A DNA stretch of 64,000 nucleotides from Gemmatimonadota bacterium (GCA_028287235.1 JAQBQB010000020.1:248001-312000), one strand, 5' to 3'. Positions 45,040 through 54,730 are shown, counted from the stretch's first letter. The notes: generated by a model not told the origin, from the sequence alone. Numbers and translations: made by a program.

Positions 45040-45846
45040 CTAGCCGACGTGGGAATCGGCGAGGGCCGCGGGCGCGCCGATGACCAGCCGGGTGAGCGCC
45101 CCATGGCAATGCGACACCGTACCAATGATGACCTCCGCGCTCCCCGCCTCTCCCGCGGTCCGGATGCGATCGTCCGCGGCGAGCACTTCGCCGGTGCCGA
45201 ACATGCCGACACCGTACGCCCGGTGACGGCAGAAGAGCGTCGCGACGACGATCGGTCGTCCCGTCTCCGCCTCCGCCTCCGCTCGGGAATGTTCAGCCAA
45301 CCGCTCGGGCATGCTCCAACTGCGTACGTCGCGCGTGTGTGGGCAGGTGCGCGGCTCGACGCAGTTGATCGGACACATCCACGTCGCGAAGCTCACGTAG
45401 TGGGTGCCGTCGGCGCCGGCACGCTCCCAGGGAACCGCCGGTGCGCGGTCGAACGGCTGCGTTGCCATCTCGCGACTTGGCCACCGCGCCTGGGCCCGGC
45501 CAACCAGCCACTCGCCCATGAGATGCGGCATGAGCGGCGATGGAACGACCGCGTCGCTCGAATACGACTCCGGCGCCGACGCCGCCGCACCGAGGTAGTC
45601 CGTGAAATAGTCGCGCCACTCCGCGACAACGACGCGCGTTGGGACCGCCGCGGCGGCGTTCGATGCGAGCTCGCGCGCCACCTGGCACTCCGCGTCGCGA
45701 TCCACGACGACGACTTCCCGCGCGGCGATCGCATTGGCCTGCACCGCGCGATGGAGCTGCCGCACGTAGTAGCCGCCGTAGCATCCGCCGCCCACCACGA
45801 CGATGGTGCCGTACTCCTGCCGCGCCGCGCCGTCAGCGACGGACAT
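45040..45846 (-). CDS. Unknown protein with Rossmann-like start and conserved-looking Cys cluster
   Basis: 268 residues. I cannot assign a function. Residues 14-22 (TIVVVGGGC) and 46-51 (VVVVDRD) look like a dinucleotide-binding beta-alpha-beta unit, though with GGGCYGG in place of a normal GxGxxG spacing. Residues 158-169 read CPINCVEPRTCP, giving Cys158, Cys162 and Cys168, with further Cys206 and Cys247 (FCRH, SHCHGA): a plausible metal or Fe-S site. No signal peptide or membrane helix. It starts inside the end of the SDR gene (14-base overlap), so the two are translationally linked. Confidence 0.7.
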   Translation of the reverse strand: MSVADGAARQEYGTIVVVGGGCYGGYYVRQLHRAVQANAIAAREVVVVDRDAECQVARELASNAAAAVPTRVVVAEWRDYFTDYLGAAASAPESYSSDAVVPSPLMPHLMGEWLVGRAQARWPSREMATQPFDRAPAVPWERAGADGTHYVSFATWMCPINCVEPRTCPHTRDVRSWSMPERLAEHSRAEAEAETGRPIVVATLFCRHRAYGVGMFGTGEVLAADDRIRTAGEAGSAEVIIGTVSHCHGALTRLVIGAPAALADSHVG

Positions 45847-46564
45847 GTCGACCGCCGTCGACGATGATCGTTTCGCCGGTGAGATAGTCGGAGTCGAGGA
45901 TGAACAACACGGTCTTGGTCACATCCTCGGGACTGCCCATCCGCTCAAGGGGTGTGGTCTGACGCAGATGTTCGGCTTCGTCCTCGTTCCAGTTCTCAGG
46001 GAGCAGCACGGTGCCCGGCGCGATTCCCGCGACACGAACCTCCGGGGCGAGCACGCGCGCCAGCGAGCGGGTCATCGTCACCATGCCGCCCTTCGAGATG
46101 CCATGCGGGAGATATCCGGGCCACGTCTCGAACGCGGCGAGATCGGCGATGTTGACGATCACACCATGCGCCGCACGAAGATGCGGAGCGGCCGCCTGGG
46201 CGAGGAAGAAGGGCGCGCGCAGGTTGAGCGCCATGATGCTGTCCCACTGTTCCGCCGTGATCTCGCCAAAGGGTGTCCGCACCATCACGGCGGCCGAGTT
46301 CACGAGCACGTCGAGGCCGCCGAAGGTCTGGACGACGGACCCCACGAGCTGTTCGGCCGCGTCGACGTGCGTGAGATCGGCGCTCACGATCTCCGCCTCT
46401 CCCCCTGCGCCGCGAATCTGCCGCGCCGTTTCGCGCGCGCCGTCGGCCGTCGCGTTGTAATGCACGGCCACGCGCATTCCCTGCGCGCCGAGCGCCACGG
46501 CGATCGCCCGCCCGACGCGGTGCCCTGCACCGGTCACCAGCGCCGTCCGCCCGCGAAGCTCCAT
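45833..46564 (-). CDS. Pteridine-reductase-like SDR with altered active site
   Basis: 243 residues. The cofactor site TGAGHRVG at 11-18 has the TGxxxRxG form of pteridine reductases (PTR1/FolM), selective for NADPH. VNIADLAA near 138-145 has Asp141 where classical SDRs have catalytic Ser, again as in PTR1. The catalytic Lys158 is present (HGISKGG), but the position of the catalytic Tyr is His154. AGAGGATACTC provides a good ribosome-binding site. The role may be dihydropterin or another ketone reduction, or the protein may be inactive as a reductase. Confidence 0.8.
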   Translation of the reverse strand: MELRGRTALVTGAGHRVGRAIAVALGAQGMRVAVHYNATADGARETARQIRGAGGEAEIVSADLTHVDAAEQLVGSVVQTFGGLDVLVNSAAVMVRTPFGEITAEQWDSIMALNLRAPFFLAQAAAPHLRAAHGVIVNIADLAAFETWPGYLPHGISKGGMVTMTRSLARVLAPEVRVAGIAPGTVLLPENWNEDEAEHLRQTTPLERMGSPEDVTKTVLFILDSDYLTGETIIVDGGRHVRR

Positions 46565-46593
46565 GAGTATCCTCTAGTTCAATCCTGCTCGGC

Positions 46594-47457
46594 TCAGGCG
46601 GCGCGCGCGCGAACGCGGCCGTCCTGCTTCTCCAGCCAATCCGCCGGCACGTGCATCATGCCGAGCGTCCGCGGACCCTCGGCGGCGCCGTGCCAATCCG
46701 ACCCGCCGCTCGGCACGAGCGAAAAGTGCGCGACGAGGGCGTTCAAGCGAAGGGTATCCTCCGACGAGTGGCTTGGATGCCGGACTTCGACGCCGTCCAT
46801 CCCCTGCTCGACGAATGCCGCGATGCGCTCGCGCGTGCCCGAGTACGACGGGTGGGCGAGCACCGCCAGTCCGCCGGCGCGATGAATGAGGCCGATGGCG
46901 TCGACGACGGCGAGACGATCCTTGGCGACGTACGCCGGCCGGCCGTTGCCGAGGTAGCGGTCGAACGCGTCGCGGAAGTCGACCGCCCAGCCCTCGGCGA
47001 TCATGGCACGCGCCACATGCGGCCGGCCGATGGCGCCACCGGCGGACTGCTCGAGCACCGACGCGAATTCGATGCGCACGCCGAGGTCGTTGAGCCGGAT
47101 GACGATTCGCTCCGCACGCGAGCGCCGCATCTCGCGCAGCGACACAAGGCCGGCTTCCATCTCGCGCGTGTCCGAGAGGTGCAGCCCGAGAATGTGCGTC
47201 TCGACGTCGCCTTCCACCGCGCTCAGCTCCACGCCCGGCACCACCCGCACGCCGAGCTCGGCACCCATCGCCGTGGCTTCAGCAATCCCGTCGATGGTGT
47301 CGTGATCGGTCAGCGCAATCGCCGCGAGTCCCACGCGCTTGGCCTCGCGGATGACGTCGGCCGGCGCGCGCGATCCGTCGGACGCCGTGGAATGTGCGTG
47401 TAGGTCGACGAACGGTCCTGCTCCGCTGGTGTCGCCGCCCGAGTGCGGCGCGGTCAC
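46594..47457 (-). CDS. PHP-domain phosphoesterase (YciV/RNase AM type)
   Basis: 287 residues from GTG at 47457, which overlaps the previous stop (GTGA). Metal-binding segments are DLHAHSTASDGS near 18, ALTDHDT near 48, GVELSA near 75, IGRPHVARAMI in the middle, AVLAHPSYSG, and SDWHGAAEG at the end. This matches 3',5'-nucleoside bisphosphate phosphatase / 5'-3' exonuclease RNase AM (YciV). The inserted helical segment after the fourth motif is family-typical. Confidence 0.88.
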   Translation of the reverse strand: MTAPHSGGDTSGAGPFVDLHAHSTASDGSRAPADVIREAKRVGLAAIALTDHDTIDGIAEATAMGAELGVRVVPGVELSAVEGDVETHILGLHLSDTREMEAGLVSLREMRRSRAERIVIRLNDLGVRIEFASVLEQSAGGAIGRPHVARAMIAEGWAVDFRDAFDRYLGNGRPAYVAKDRLAVVDAIGLIHRAGGLAVLAHPSYSGTRERIAAFVEQGMDGVEVRHPSHSSEDTLRLNALVAHFSLVPSGGSDWHGAAEGPRTLGMMHVPADWLEKQDGRVRARAA

Positions 47458-47720
47458 GCCGAGTAATCGGCTTCGGGCGAGGTATCGCTGGGCTGCGAGT
47501 ACCCGAAGAGCCGCTGCAGCTCGGCGTCGCTCAGCTCGATGAGCGACTGCTCGCGAGAGCGGGAGCCCAGAGGCGAATAACGCGTCACGCGCACCGACCT
47601 GCCGGCGCCCGTGCCGTGCACGAACATGAGGCCGAACTCGTCGCGATCGTACTGCGTGACGCGACCAGAGGGGAACACCAGCCAGTCCTTTCCGTCTACG
47701 GTAACCGAACGTGTGGGCAT
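47454..47720 (-). CDS. Small unknown protein (88 aa)
   Basis: 88 residues. I recognise no family. It is predicted soluble: beta-rich first half (SVTVDGKDWLVFPSGRVTQYDRDEFGLMFVHG) and a helical segment (SLIELSDAELQRLFGYSQ). The stop overlaps the PHP gene start, and its ATG directly abuts the previous stop, so translation is almost certainly coupled. The tight packing supports a real gene. Confidence 0.75.
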   Translation of the reverse strand: MPTRSVTVDGKDWLVFPSGRVTQYDRDEFGLMFVHGTGAGRSVRVTRYSPLGSRSREQSLIELSDAELQRLFGYSQPSDTSPEADYSA

Positions 47721-47981
47721 CTATCGCAACTCCACTTCCGTGTAAACACGATTGGGATCGAGGACCGGCTCGGGCGCGCCAGCATGCGCCCGCGCCAACG
47801 TCGCGGCGTCGTCGGCCTCGAAAAATTCCAGAAACGCGCCCGGCAGACCCGCCTCCTCGAACGCCCAGAACCGGCAGTTGGCCTTCGCGTAGTATTCGTG
47901 TTTACGCTTGAGCTTTTCGTGAAAACGCGCGCGGTCCGGGGGAGTCACGAGGGTACGCTGGATCGTCAGGGCACGTGGCAT
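47721..47981 (-). CDS. Small unknown protein (86 aa) after the E2 gene
   Basis: 86 residues from ATG at 47981, 2 bases past the E2 stop. Not recognised. The N-terminal half is basic with a helix reading FHEKLKRKHEYYAKANCRFWAFEEAG; the rest (GAFLEFFEADDAATLARAHAGAP) resembles a ferredoxin-like/ABM-type strand-helix unit, but this is a weak impression. It is probably translated with the dehydrogenase genes. Confidence 0.75.
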   Translation of the reverse strand: MPRALTIQRTLVTPPDRARFHEKLKRKHEYYAKANCRFWAFEEAGLPGAFLEFFEADDAATLARAHAGAPEPVLDPNRVYTEVELR

Positions 47982-47983
47982 CG

Positions 47984-49327
47984 TCAGAGCACCGTCTCGG
48001 GGAACGTCTCGAGGCTCTTCTTGACGAACGACATGAACTTGTCCGCGTCCGCGCCGTCGACGATCCGGTGGTCGAACGACAGCGCCAAGTAGGCACAGGT
48101 GCGAATCGCGATCGTGTCCTCGCCGTCGGCCGTCGTGACGACCTTCGGCCGCTTCTCGATCGCGCCGATGCACAGGATGCCGACCTGCGGTTGATTGATG
48201 ATCGGCGTGCCCATCAGCGAGCCGAACACGCCGGGATTGGTGATCGTGAACGTGCCGTCCTGCACCTCGCGCGGGTCGAGCTTCTTGATTCGGGCGCGCG
48301 CCGCGAGATCGTTGAGCGTTCTCGTGAGCCCGGTCAACGACAGGTTGTCGGCGTGCTTGATCACGGGCACGATCAGCCCCCAGTCGAGCGCGACCGCGAT
48401 GCCGATGTTGATCTGCTTGCGGAAGATGATCTCCTTGTCGCGCACCGATGCGTTGAGCACCGGGAACGCCTTGAGACCATCCGTGACGGCTTTGATGATG
48501 AACGGCAGATAGGTCAGCTTCTCGCCCGTCGCCTTCTCGAACTCGCCGCGGTGCTTTGCGCGAATCCGGGCGATGCGCGTGAAGTCGACCTCGAAGAACG
48601 AGTTCACGTGCGCCGACGTCTGAACGGACATGACCATGTGGTCGCTGATCAGTCCGCGCATCTTGGACATGGGCTCCACGACGTCGCCTGGCCACGGCTC
48701 GGGGAGCGGTCCGTGTGCAGCGGCGCGCGGTGCGGCCGGTGTCGTGGGCGTTGCGCCCGAGCCCGCGGGAATGGCCGGAGCCTTCGCGCCGGAGTCGAGG
48801 AACTCCACGAGGTCGCGCTTGGTGACACGGCCGGCAATGCCGCTGCCCTGGAGGGCGCTGATCTCGACGCCGTGCTCCGCGGCCATGCGGCGAACCAGCG
48901 GCGACGACTTGGTGCGCAGGCGCTCCTCGAAGGAGTTGCCCCCTCCCCCGTTCGCGTGCGTGGGCGCGGCTTGCGCGCCGGCCGCAGGAGCGGCGGCCGG
49001 AGCCGTGGCCGACGCGACGATCGGCGCAGCGGACGCGGCGGCCGCCGCTGTCGGAGCCGGCGCAGCTGCACCTACCGCCGCGTTCACATCCGTTTCCAAC
49101 CGTGCGACGATCGTCTGCACGGCCACGGTCTGACCCTCCGTAACGAGGATCTCGGCGAGCACGCCGCTCGTCGGCGCAGGAATCTCCGCATCGACCTTGT
49201 CGGTCGAGATCTCGAAGATCGGCTCGTCGCGCTTCACCTGGTCGCCGACCTTCTTCAGCCACTTCGATAACGTCCCCTCGGCGATCGACTCGCCCATCTG
49301 GGGCATGACGACGTCTACGCGTGCCAC
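47984..49327 (-). CDS. 2-oxoacid dehydrogenase E2 (dihydrolipoamide acyltransferase)
   Basis: 447 residues from GTG at 49327, with GAGGG 9 bases upstream. Domain order: lipoyl domain 1-80 with Lys44 in EISTDKVDAEIP; a long Ala/Pro linker; E3/E1-binding domain near 142-177 (SSPLVRRMAAEHGVEISALQG); catalytic domain from about 215 with SFDHRIVDGADA carrying the His and Asp of the active site near 418. It transfers the acyl group from E1 to CoA. Substrate (pyruvate, branched-chain or 2-oxoglutarate) cannot be told from sequence; the split E1 favours pyruvate or branched-chain acids. Confidence 0.92.
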   Translation of the reverse strand: MARVDVVMPQMGESIAEGTLSKWLKKVGDQVKRDEPIFEISTDKVDAEIPAPTSGVLAEILVTEGQTVAVQTIVARLETDVNAAVGAAAPAPTAAAAASAAPIVASATAPAAAPAAGAQAAPTHANGGGGNSFEERLRTKSSPLVRRMAAEHGVEISALQGSGIAGRVTKRDLVEFLDSGAKAPAIPAGSGATPTTPAAPRAAAHGPLPEPWPGDVVEPMSKMRGLISDHMVMSVQTSAHVNSFFEVDFTRIARIRAKHRGEFEKATGEKLTYLPFIIKAVTDGLKAFPVLNASVRDKEIIFRKQINIGIAVALDWGLIVPVIKHADNLSLTGLTRTLNDLAARARIKKLDPREVQDGTFTITNPGVFGSLMGTPIINQPQVGILCIGAIEKRPKVVTTADGEDTIAIRTCAYLALSFDHRIVDGADADKFMSFVKKSLETFPETVL

Positions 49328-49331
49328 CGAA

Positions 49332-49631
49332 TTACCCTCGATCCAAGTTTTGCGTGCGCCTGCGTGCACGTCGGAGCGATGTGATCGCCAACACCGGCAA
49401 GAGGATCGAGCCGGCGATCGCCCCAAAAAATGCGTACGTAACCCAATTGCACGGCGCTCCCGTGTCCGCTTCGACCGAACACTTCGTCACCGCGCCGACA
49501 ATCTTCGCAATCAATACGGCGACCATTCCGCCGCCCGCCAATCCAGCAACGGCGGTGAAGCAACCTACCCCAAAATAGTGGGGACCCGGGGTTTCCGTCG
49601 CCCCCTCGAGCCGCTGGCGTTCGTCGGGCAT
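49332..49631 (-). CDS. Small two-helix membrane protein between E1 beta and E2
   Basis: 99 residues from ATG at 49631, sharing a base with the E1-beta stop (TGATG). Two strong hydrophobic segments at about 20-45 (YFGVGCFTAVAGLAGGGMVAV) and 63-86 (WVTYAFFGAIAGSILLPVLAIT) flank a short loop with two Cys (TKCSVEADTGAPC), a possible external disulphide. The basic end (RRARRRTQN) is likely cytoplasmic. Function unknown; it lies inside the dehydrogenase operon and is probably co-translated. Confidence 0.75.
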   Translation of the reverse strand: MPDERQRLEGATETPGPHYFGVGCFTAVAGLAGGGMVAVLIAKIVGAVTKCSVEADTGAPCNWVTYAFFGAIAGSILLPVLAITSLRRARRRTQNLDRG

Positions 49632-50608
49632 CAATATGCCGCCAGGGTCCGCGCCGCGTGGACGATGTCGGCCACCTGCGGCAAGACATAATCCTCGAGC
49701 GACGGCGCGTAGGGCAACGGCACGTCGTGCGCCGTCACGCGCAGCACCGGTGCGTCGAGCCAGGCGAACGAGCTCTCATTGATTCGCGCCGTGATCTCGC
49801 CGGCGAGACCTCCGGTGCGCGTGTCCTCGTGCACGATCAGCACGCGGTTCGTCTTGCGAACCGTCGCCTGAATCGCGTCGTCGTCGAGCGGCGCGAGCGA
49901 CCGGAGATCGATGATCTCGACCGACAGCCCGTCCTCTTTCTCCAATTGCTCCGCCGCCTCGAGCGCCTTCCAGACGGTCGCGGCGTAGGTGATGATCGAC
50001 AGATCCTTCCCTTCGCGGGCGACGCGCGCCTTACCGATGGGCACGACGTGATCGCCCGCCGGCATCTCCGCCTTGATGCGGCGGTAGAGATACTTGTGCT
50101 CGAAGAAGAGCACGCAGTCGTCGTCGCGAATCGCGGCTTTCATCAGACCCTTGGCGTCTTCCGCCGTCGACGGATACACGACCTTGAGTCCGGGCGTGTG
50201 CACGAACCCGGCTTCGGGATTCTGCGAATGGAACGGACCGCCGCGTACGTAGCCGCCGCTCGGACCGCGCACCACCATGGGGCACGGAAGAAACGCGCGG
50301 TAGCGCGCCGTGGCGACGTAGTTGGTCAGCATGTCATAGGCGTTGGCGATGAAGTCGATGAATTGCATCTCGACCACGGGCCGCATGCCCATGTGCGCCG
50401 CGCCCGCGGCCGCGCCGACGATCGCGATCTCCGAGATCGGCGAGTCGATCACGCGCTGCTCGCCGTATTTCGCCATCAGCCCGTCGGTGACTTTGAACGC
50501 GCCGCCGTACGCACCGATGTCTTCGCCCAGACAGAAGACGTTCTTGTCGCGCTCCATCTCCTCGAACAACGCCTCGCGAATGGCCTCGAGGTAAGTGATC
50601 TCAGCCAT
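49631..50608 (-). CDS. pdhB: 2-oxoacid dehydrogenase E1 component, beta subunit
   Basis: 325 residues from ATG at 50608, coupled to the E1-alpha stop (TGATG). TYLEAIREALFEEMERD start; GEDIGAYGGAFKVTDGL near 33-49; PISEIAIVGAAAGAAHMGMRPVVEMQFIDF; KARVAREGKDLSIITYAATV and the C-terminal ALEAAEQLEKEDGLSVEIIDLRSLAPLD are the TPP-enzyme pyrimidine/C-terminal domains. The subunit joins E1 alpha in an alpha2beta2 heterotetramer. The open frame runs further upstream only because of the overlap. Confidence 0.93.
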   Translation of the reverse strand: MAEITYLEAIREALFEEMERDKNVFCLGEDIGAYGGAFKVTDGLMAKYGEQRVIDSPISEIAIVGAAAGAAHMGMRPVVEMQFIDFIANAYDMLTNYVATARYRAFLPCPMVVRGPSGGYVRGGPFHSQNPEAGFVHTPGLKVVYPSTAEDAKGLMKAAIRDDDCVLFFEHKYLYRRIKAEMPAGDHVVPIGKARVAREGKDLSIITYAATVWKALEAAEQLEKEDGLSVEIIDLRSLAPLDDDAIQATVRKTNRVLIVHEDTRTGGLAGEITARINESSFAWLDAPVLRVTAHDVPLPYAPSLEDYVLPQVADIVHAARTLAAY

Positions 50609-51768
50609 CAGTGCTTGTCTCCCGGCTGAGTCGAGAACGTGCCCCATCCCTCGGGACGTTCGTGCTGGTCGACCACGCCGCCCTTCCCCTCGCGGAACCA
50701 GAGCGGCTTCTCGGCCGGCGGATCGGCGTAGACACCGGCCAGCGCATCGAGCGCTTCGGGAAGACCGGACTGCTCGGCCACGTCCGTCGCTTCGTCGACG
50801 ACTCGGCGCACACGGTCGTCGGTCGCCTCGATCTCCGCGGGCTTGAACGAAAACTCGTCGCGTAGCCGCGCGACGAAGCGCGCGATCGGATCGTTCTCCG
50901 CTTCCCACCGCTCGATTTCGCCGGTCGGCACGTACGACTGATTGTCGTGCTCGGCGTGTCCCTTTCGCCGATAGGTCATGAGCTCGACGAGCGACACGCC
51001 CTCGCCGCGGCGCGCACGATCGACGGCGCGCTTCGTCACGTCGTACACGGCGAGCACGTCGTTGCCGTCGGCCTGTTCGCCTGGAATGCCGTAGCCGATC
51101 GCCTTGTCGACGAACTGCTTCGCGGCCGTCTGTTTCGCCGTGGGCGTCGAGTACGCGTATCCATTGTTCTCGACGATCACGACGAGCGGGCAGCGCTGGA
51201 CGGCTGCGAAGTTGATTCCTTCGTGAAACGCGCCGGTCGACGTCGCGCCGTCGCCGATGTAGACGAGACCAACGCGATCTTCCTGGCGCATCTTGAACGT
51301 CAGCGTCACGCCGGCCATCACGGGAATCATGTCGCCGAGGGGCGAGATCTGCCCGATGAAGCCGCGATCGGTGTCGCCGAAGTGAATGTTCAGCTCGCGA
51401 CCGCGCGTCGGCGAGTCGCCGCGTGCCATGTACTGCTTGAGAATCTCGACCGGGGTTGCGCCCTTCACGAGCATCGCGCCCAGGTTGCGAATGAGCGGCG
51501 ACATGATGTCGCGCCGCTCGAGGGCGTACGCGCTGCCCACCGCGTCCGCTTCCTGACCCAGCGAGCGGAAGAGCCCACCGACGACCTTCGTCTGCCGGTA
51601 GAGCGCCACGAGCCGCTCCTCGAGCGTTCTCGTGAGACGCATCCAGTAGTACAGGTCGAGCAACTGCTCACGAGTGAAAAGCGCCGACGGTCGAGACGCC
51701 ACGGCGTTTTCGTTTTTCGTCTCTGCCCGCGCCGTTCTTCCCTCTCGCCGCTTTGTTTCCCGGCCCAT
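50608..51768 (-). CDS. pdhA: 2-oxoacid dehydrogenase E1 component, alpha subunit
   Basis: 386 residues. The TPP-diphosphate motif begins GDGATSTGAFHEG and ends VENNGYAYSTP (near 170-205). YYWMRLTRTLEERL at the N-terminus and SYVPTGEIERWEAENDP near 295 are typical. It decarboxylates the 2-oxo acid and acylates the E2 lipoyl group. The first 25 residues are a charged, low-complexity extension. The start overlaps the stop of the 97-residue gene upstream. Confidence 0.93.
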   Translation of the reverse strand: MGRETKRREGRTARAETKNENAVASRPSALFTREQLLDLYYWMRLTRTLEERLVALYRQTKVVGGLFRSLGQEADAVGSAYALERRDIMSPLIRNLGAMLVKGATPVEILKQYMARGDSPTRGRELNIHFGDTDRGFIGQISPLGDMIPVMAGVTLTFKMRQEDRVGLVYIGDGATSTGAFHEGINFAAVQRCPLVVIVENNGYAYSTPTAKQTAAKQFVDKAIGYGIPGEQADGNDVLAVYDVTKRAVDRARRGEGVSLVELMTYRRKGHAEHDNQSYVPTGEIERWEAENDPIARFVARLRDEFSFKPAEIEATDDRVRRVVDEATDVAEQSGLPEALDALAGVYADPPAEKPLWFREGKGGVVDQHERPEGWGTFSTQPGDKH

Positions 51769-52061
51769 CAGTAATTCGCCGAGATCGCGTGCGAAGGATC
51801 TTCGGTGCGATGCAGGCTGACGAAGAAGCGCTTGACGTTGCGATCGAGGCGGCTCTCACCCATCTGGTCCGTATCGACCTGGACGAACGTGTAGTGGCCG
51901 CCCTCGGGCTTGGCCGAGAGCTTGAGGCCGCCGAGCGCACCCGAATAGGTGCGCGTGCGTGGCGCGGTGGTATTCTGCGTGAGGCCGATCGCCGGAAAGA
52001 ATTCATCCGCCGTCGCGAGGACGTCGGCGGGCGCGAGATGGCTACGGTAAAAGTGTCGCAT
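51768..52061 (-). CDS. Small unknown protein (97 aa) before E1 alpha
   Basis: 97 residues. Not recognised. Soluble alpha/beta look: FYRSHLAPADVLATADEFFPAIGL, then strands with KLSAKPEGGHYTFVQVDTDQMGESRLDRNVKRFFVSLHR. The ATG and the preceding lipoprotein stop share a base, and its stop overlaps the E1-alpha start, so it belongs to the same translational string. Confidence 0.75.
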   Translation of the reverse strand: MRHFYRSHLAPADVLATADEFFPAIGLTQNTTAPRTRTYSGALGGLKLSAKPEGGHYTFVQVDTDQMGESRLDRNVKRFFVSLHRTEDPSHAISANY

Positions 52062-52501
52062 TACGGTGTTGGTGAGGGCTTCTCGTCGTGTACTTCCTGC
52101 ATCCAGTCGATGCGCTCCAGCGGGCGGAGCGAATCGCGGCGGAAGCGGATCGCCACGGCCCAGGTGCCGGCCACGACGTAGTTCAACTTCGCGTGATACG
52201 TGCCGATTTCCGGCCCGTAGGCCAGGGCATCCCAGGTCTTTGCCCCTTGGTTGTTGCTGGCGAAAAGCTGCCCCTCGCCGCTCTCGATCGGCTGGCGCGT
52301 CTTCCGGTCGAGAATCTGAATCTTGAAGTGAATGTCCTGCCGCGCGTGCGGCGGGGCGTCATCGGGCGTGATCGTGTACGAATACGTGTTCGACATTTGC
52401 CGAAGCGGAGGCGGCATGTTGTCGCCGCCTCCGCAGGCCTGTGTCGCCCCGATCACCGCCGCGAGCGCTCCCGCCGATCCCATCGCCGCCCAGCGTCGCA
52501 T
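52061..52501 (-). CDS. Lipoprotein with YtkA/FixH-like domain
   Basis: 146 residues. The signal ends IGATQAC, giving a lipidated Cys near position 23 followed by GGG. The body (IHFKIQILDRKTRQPIESGEGQLFASN ... PEIGTYHAKLNYVVAGTWAVAIRFR) has the beta-sandwich pattern of the YtkA-like/FixH periplasmic domain family. Exported to the periplasm. Role unknown. Coupled by overlap to the 97-residue gene downstream. Confidence 0.75.
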   Translation of the reverse strand: MRRWAAMGSAGALAAVIGATQACGGGDNMPPPLRQMSNTYSYTITPDDAPPHARQDIHFKIQILDRKTRQPIESGEGQLFASNNQGAKTWDALAYGPEIGTYHAKLNYVVAGTWAVAIRFRRDSLRPLERIDWMQEVHDEKPSPTP

Positions 52502-52512
52502 CGTGCCTCTCC

Positions 52513-53826
<1,314 letters not shown>

Positions 53827-53846
53827 TATTGAGTCTCCTTACGGTA

Positions 53847-54542
53847 CTAAGGGCGCGTACCCGTCCGACGACGGCGACGCAGCCAAAAGGTTTTTTCGAT
53901 GGTGAGCGGAATGGGCGGGGCCCCGCCGCGCGAGTTGGTCTGCTGATACACGAAGTGCATGCGCTGCACGACGGTGATCCAGGCAGTGACCGTCAGAATT
54001 ATAATGATCACCGCGAGGATCAGCCCGTTCAGACCAAGTCCGAAGAATGCCTGGGGGGCGGAAAGCAGGACGATTCGTTCCGGCCGCTGCATGATGCCGA
54101 CCTTGGCGTCCAGTCCCAGGGCTTCGGCGCGCGCCCGGATGTACGACGTCATGTAGGCGCCGATGAGCCCGAGCAGGCAGACGGCCATCATCGGAACGTT
54201 GTGGTGGCGCGGGTTCAGGGCGTAGAACACCGCGAGACCGGCGAGCAGCGCGCCGTCGGCGACCCGGTCGAGCGTCGAATCCAGGAAGGCACCAAACGTC
54301 GAGCTCTTGTTCGACCGGCGGGCGACCGTGCCGTCGAGCACGTCGAACAACGCGGTAGCTCCCAGAAAAAAGCCTCCCGTGCGAATGTGACCGGTGGCGT
54401 AGATGACTCCGCCGGCGACCGTGCACAGCGTTCCGATGACCGTAATGGTATTCGGATGGACTCCACGCCGGACCAGCCAATTCGCGACCGGATCGATGAC
54501 CCTCAAATATCCGTTTTTGAGCCAGTCCGGGAGAAGCTTCAT
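53847..54542 (-). CDS. CDP-alcohol phosphatidyltransferase, probable phosphatidylinositol-phosphate synthase
   Basis: 231 residues from ATG at 54542. The full CDP-AP motif is present: Asp67, Asp70, Gly71, Ala74, Arg75, Gly84, Asp88 and Asp92, then five further membrane helices. The family joins a CDP-diacylglycerol to an alcohol. Being directly followed by ino1 suggests the acceptor is inositol phosphate, as in actinobacterial PIP synthases; the alternative is glycerol phosphate (PgsA). A basic tail (LRRRRRTG) ends the protein. Confidence 0.88.
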   Translation of the reverse strand: MKLLPDWLKNGYLRVIDPVANWLVRRGVHPNTITVIGTLCTVAGGVIYATGHIRTGGFFLGATALFDVLDGTVARRSNKSSTFGAFLDSTLDRVADGALLAGLAVFYALNPRHHNVPMMAVCLLGLIGAYMTSYIRARAEALGLDAKVGIMQRPERIVLLSAPQAFFGLGLNGLILAVIIIILTVTAWITVVQRMHFVYQQTNSRGGAPPIPLTIEKTFWLRRRRRTGTRP

Positions 54543-54622
54543 GCGGCTCCGAATGGGCGCGGTGGCGCGACGCAGCGTCGGGAGGCCAACGCGGCCGGAA
54601 AATGGAGCACAAACGCCTAAGA

Positions 54623-54641
54623 GCCGGAGCCCTGCTCCGGC
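54623..54641. other. 8-bp stem-loop upstream of the phosphatidyltransferase
   Basis: GCCGGAGC (54623-54630) pairs with GCTCCGGC (54634-54641) around CCT. On the minus strand it is followed by TCTTAGGCGTTT, a weak T-rich stretch, so it could end the transcript of the lipoprotein gene at 54731. The 188-base gap contains nothing else that I can identify. Confidence 0.4.
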
Positions 54642-54730
54642 CGTAAAAGTAGCTCTTCCACAGACTTGTAGCAACCAGCGCGACCACGCCGAGGCCTCGC
54701 CGGGCGCCTCGCCGGCGCGTCCCGGCTGGC

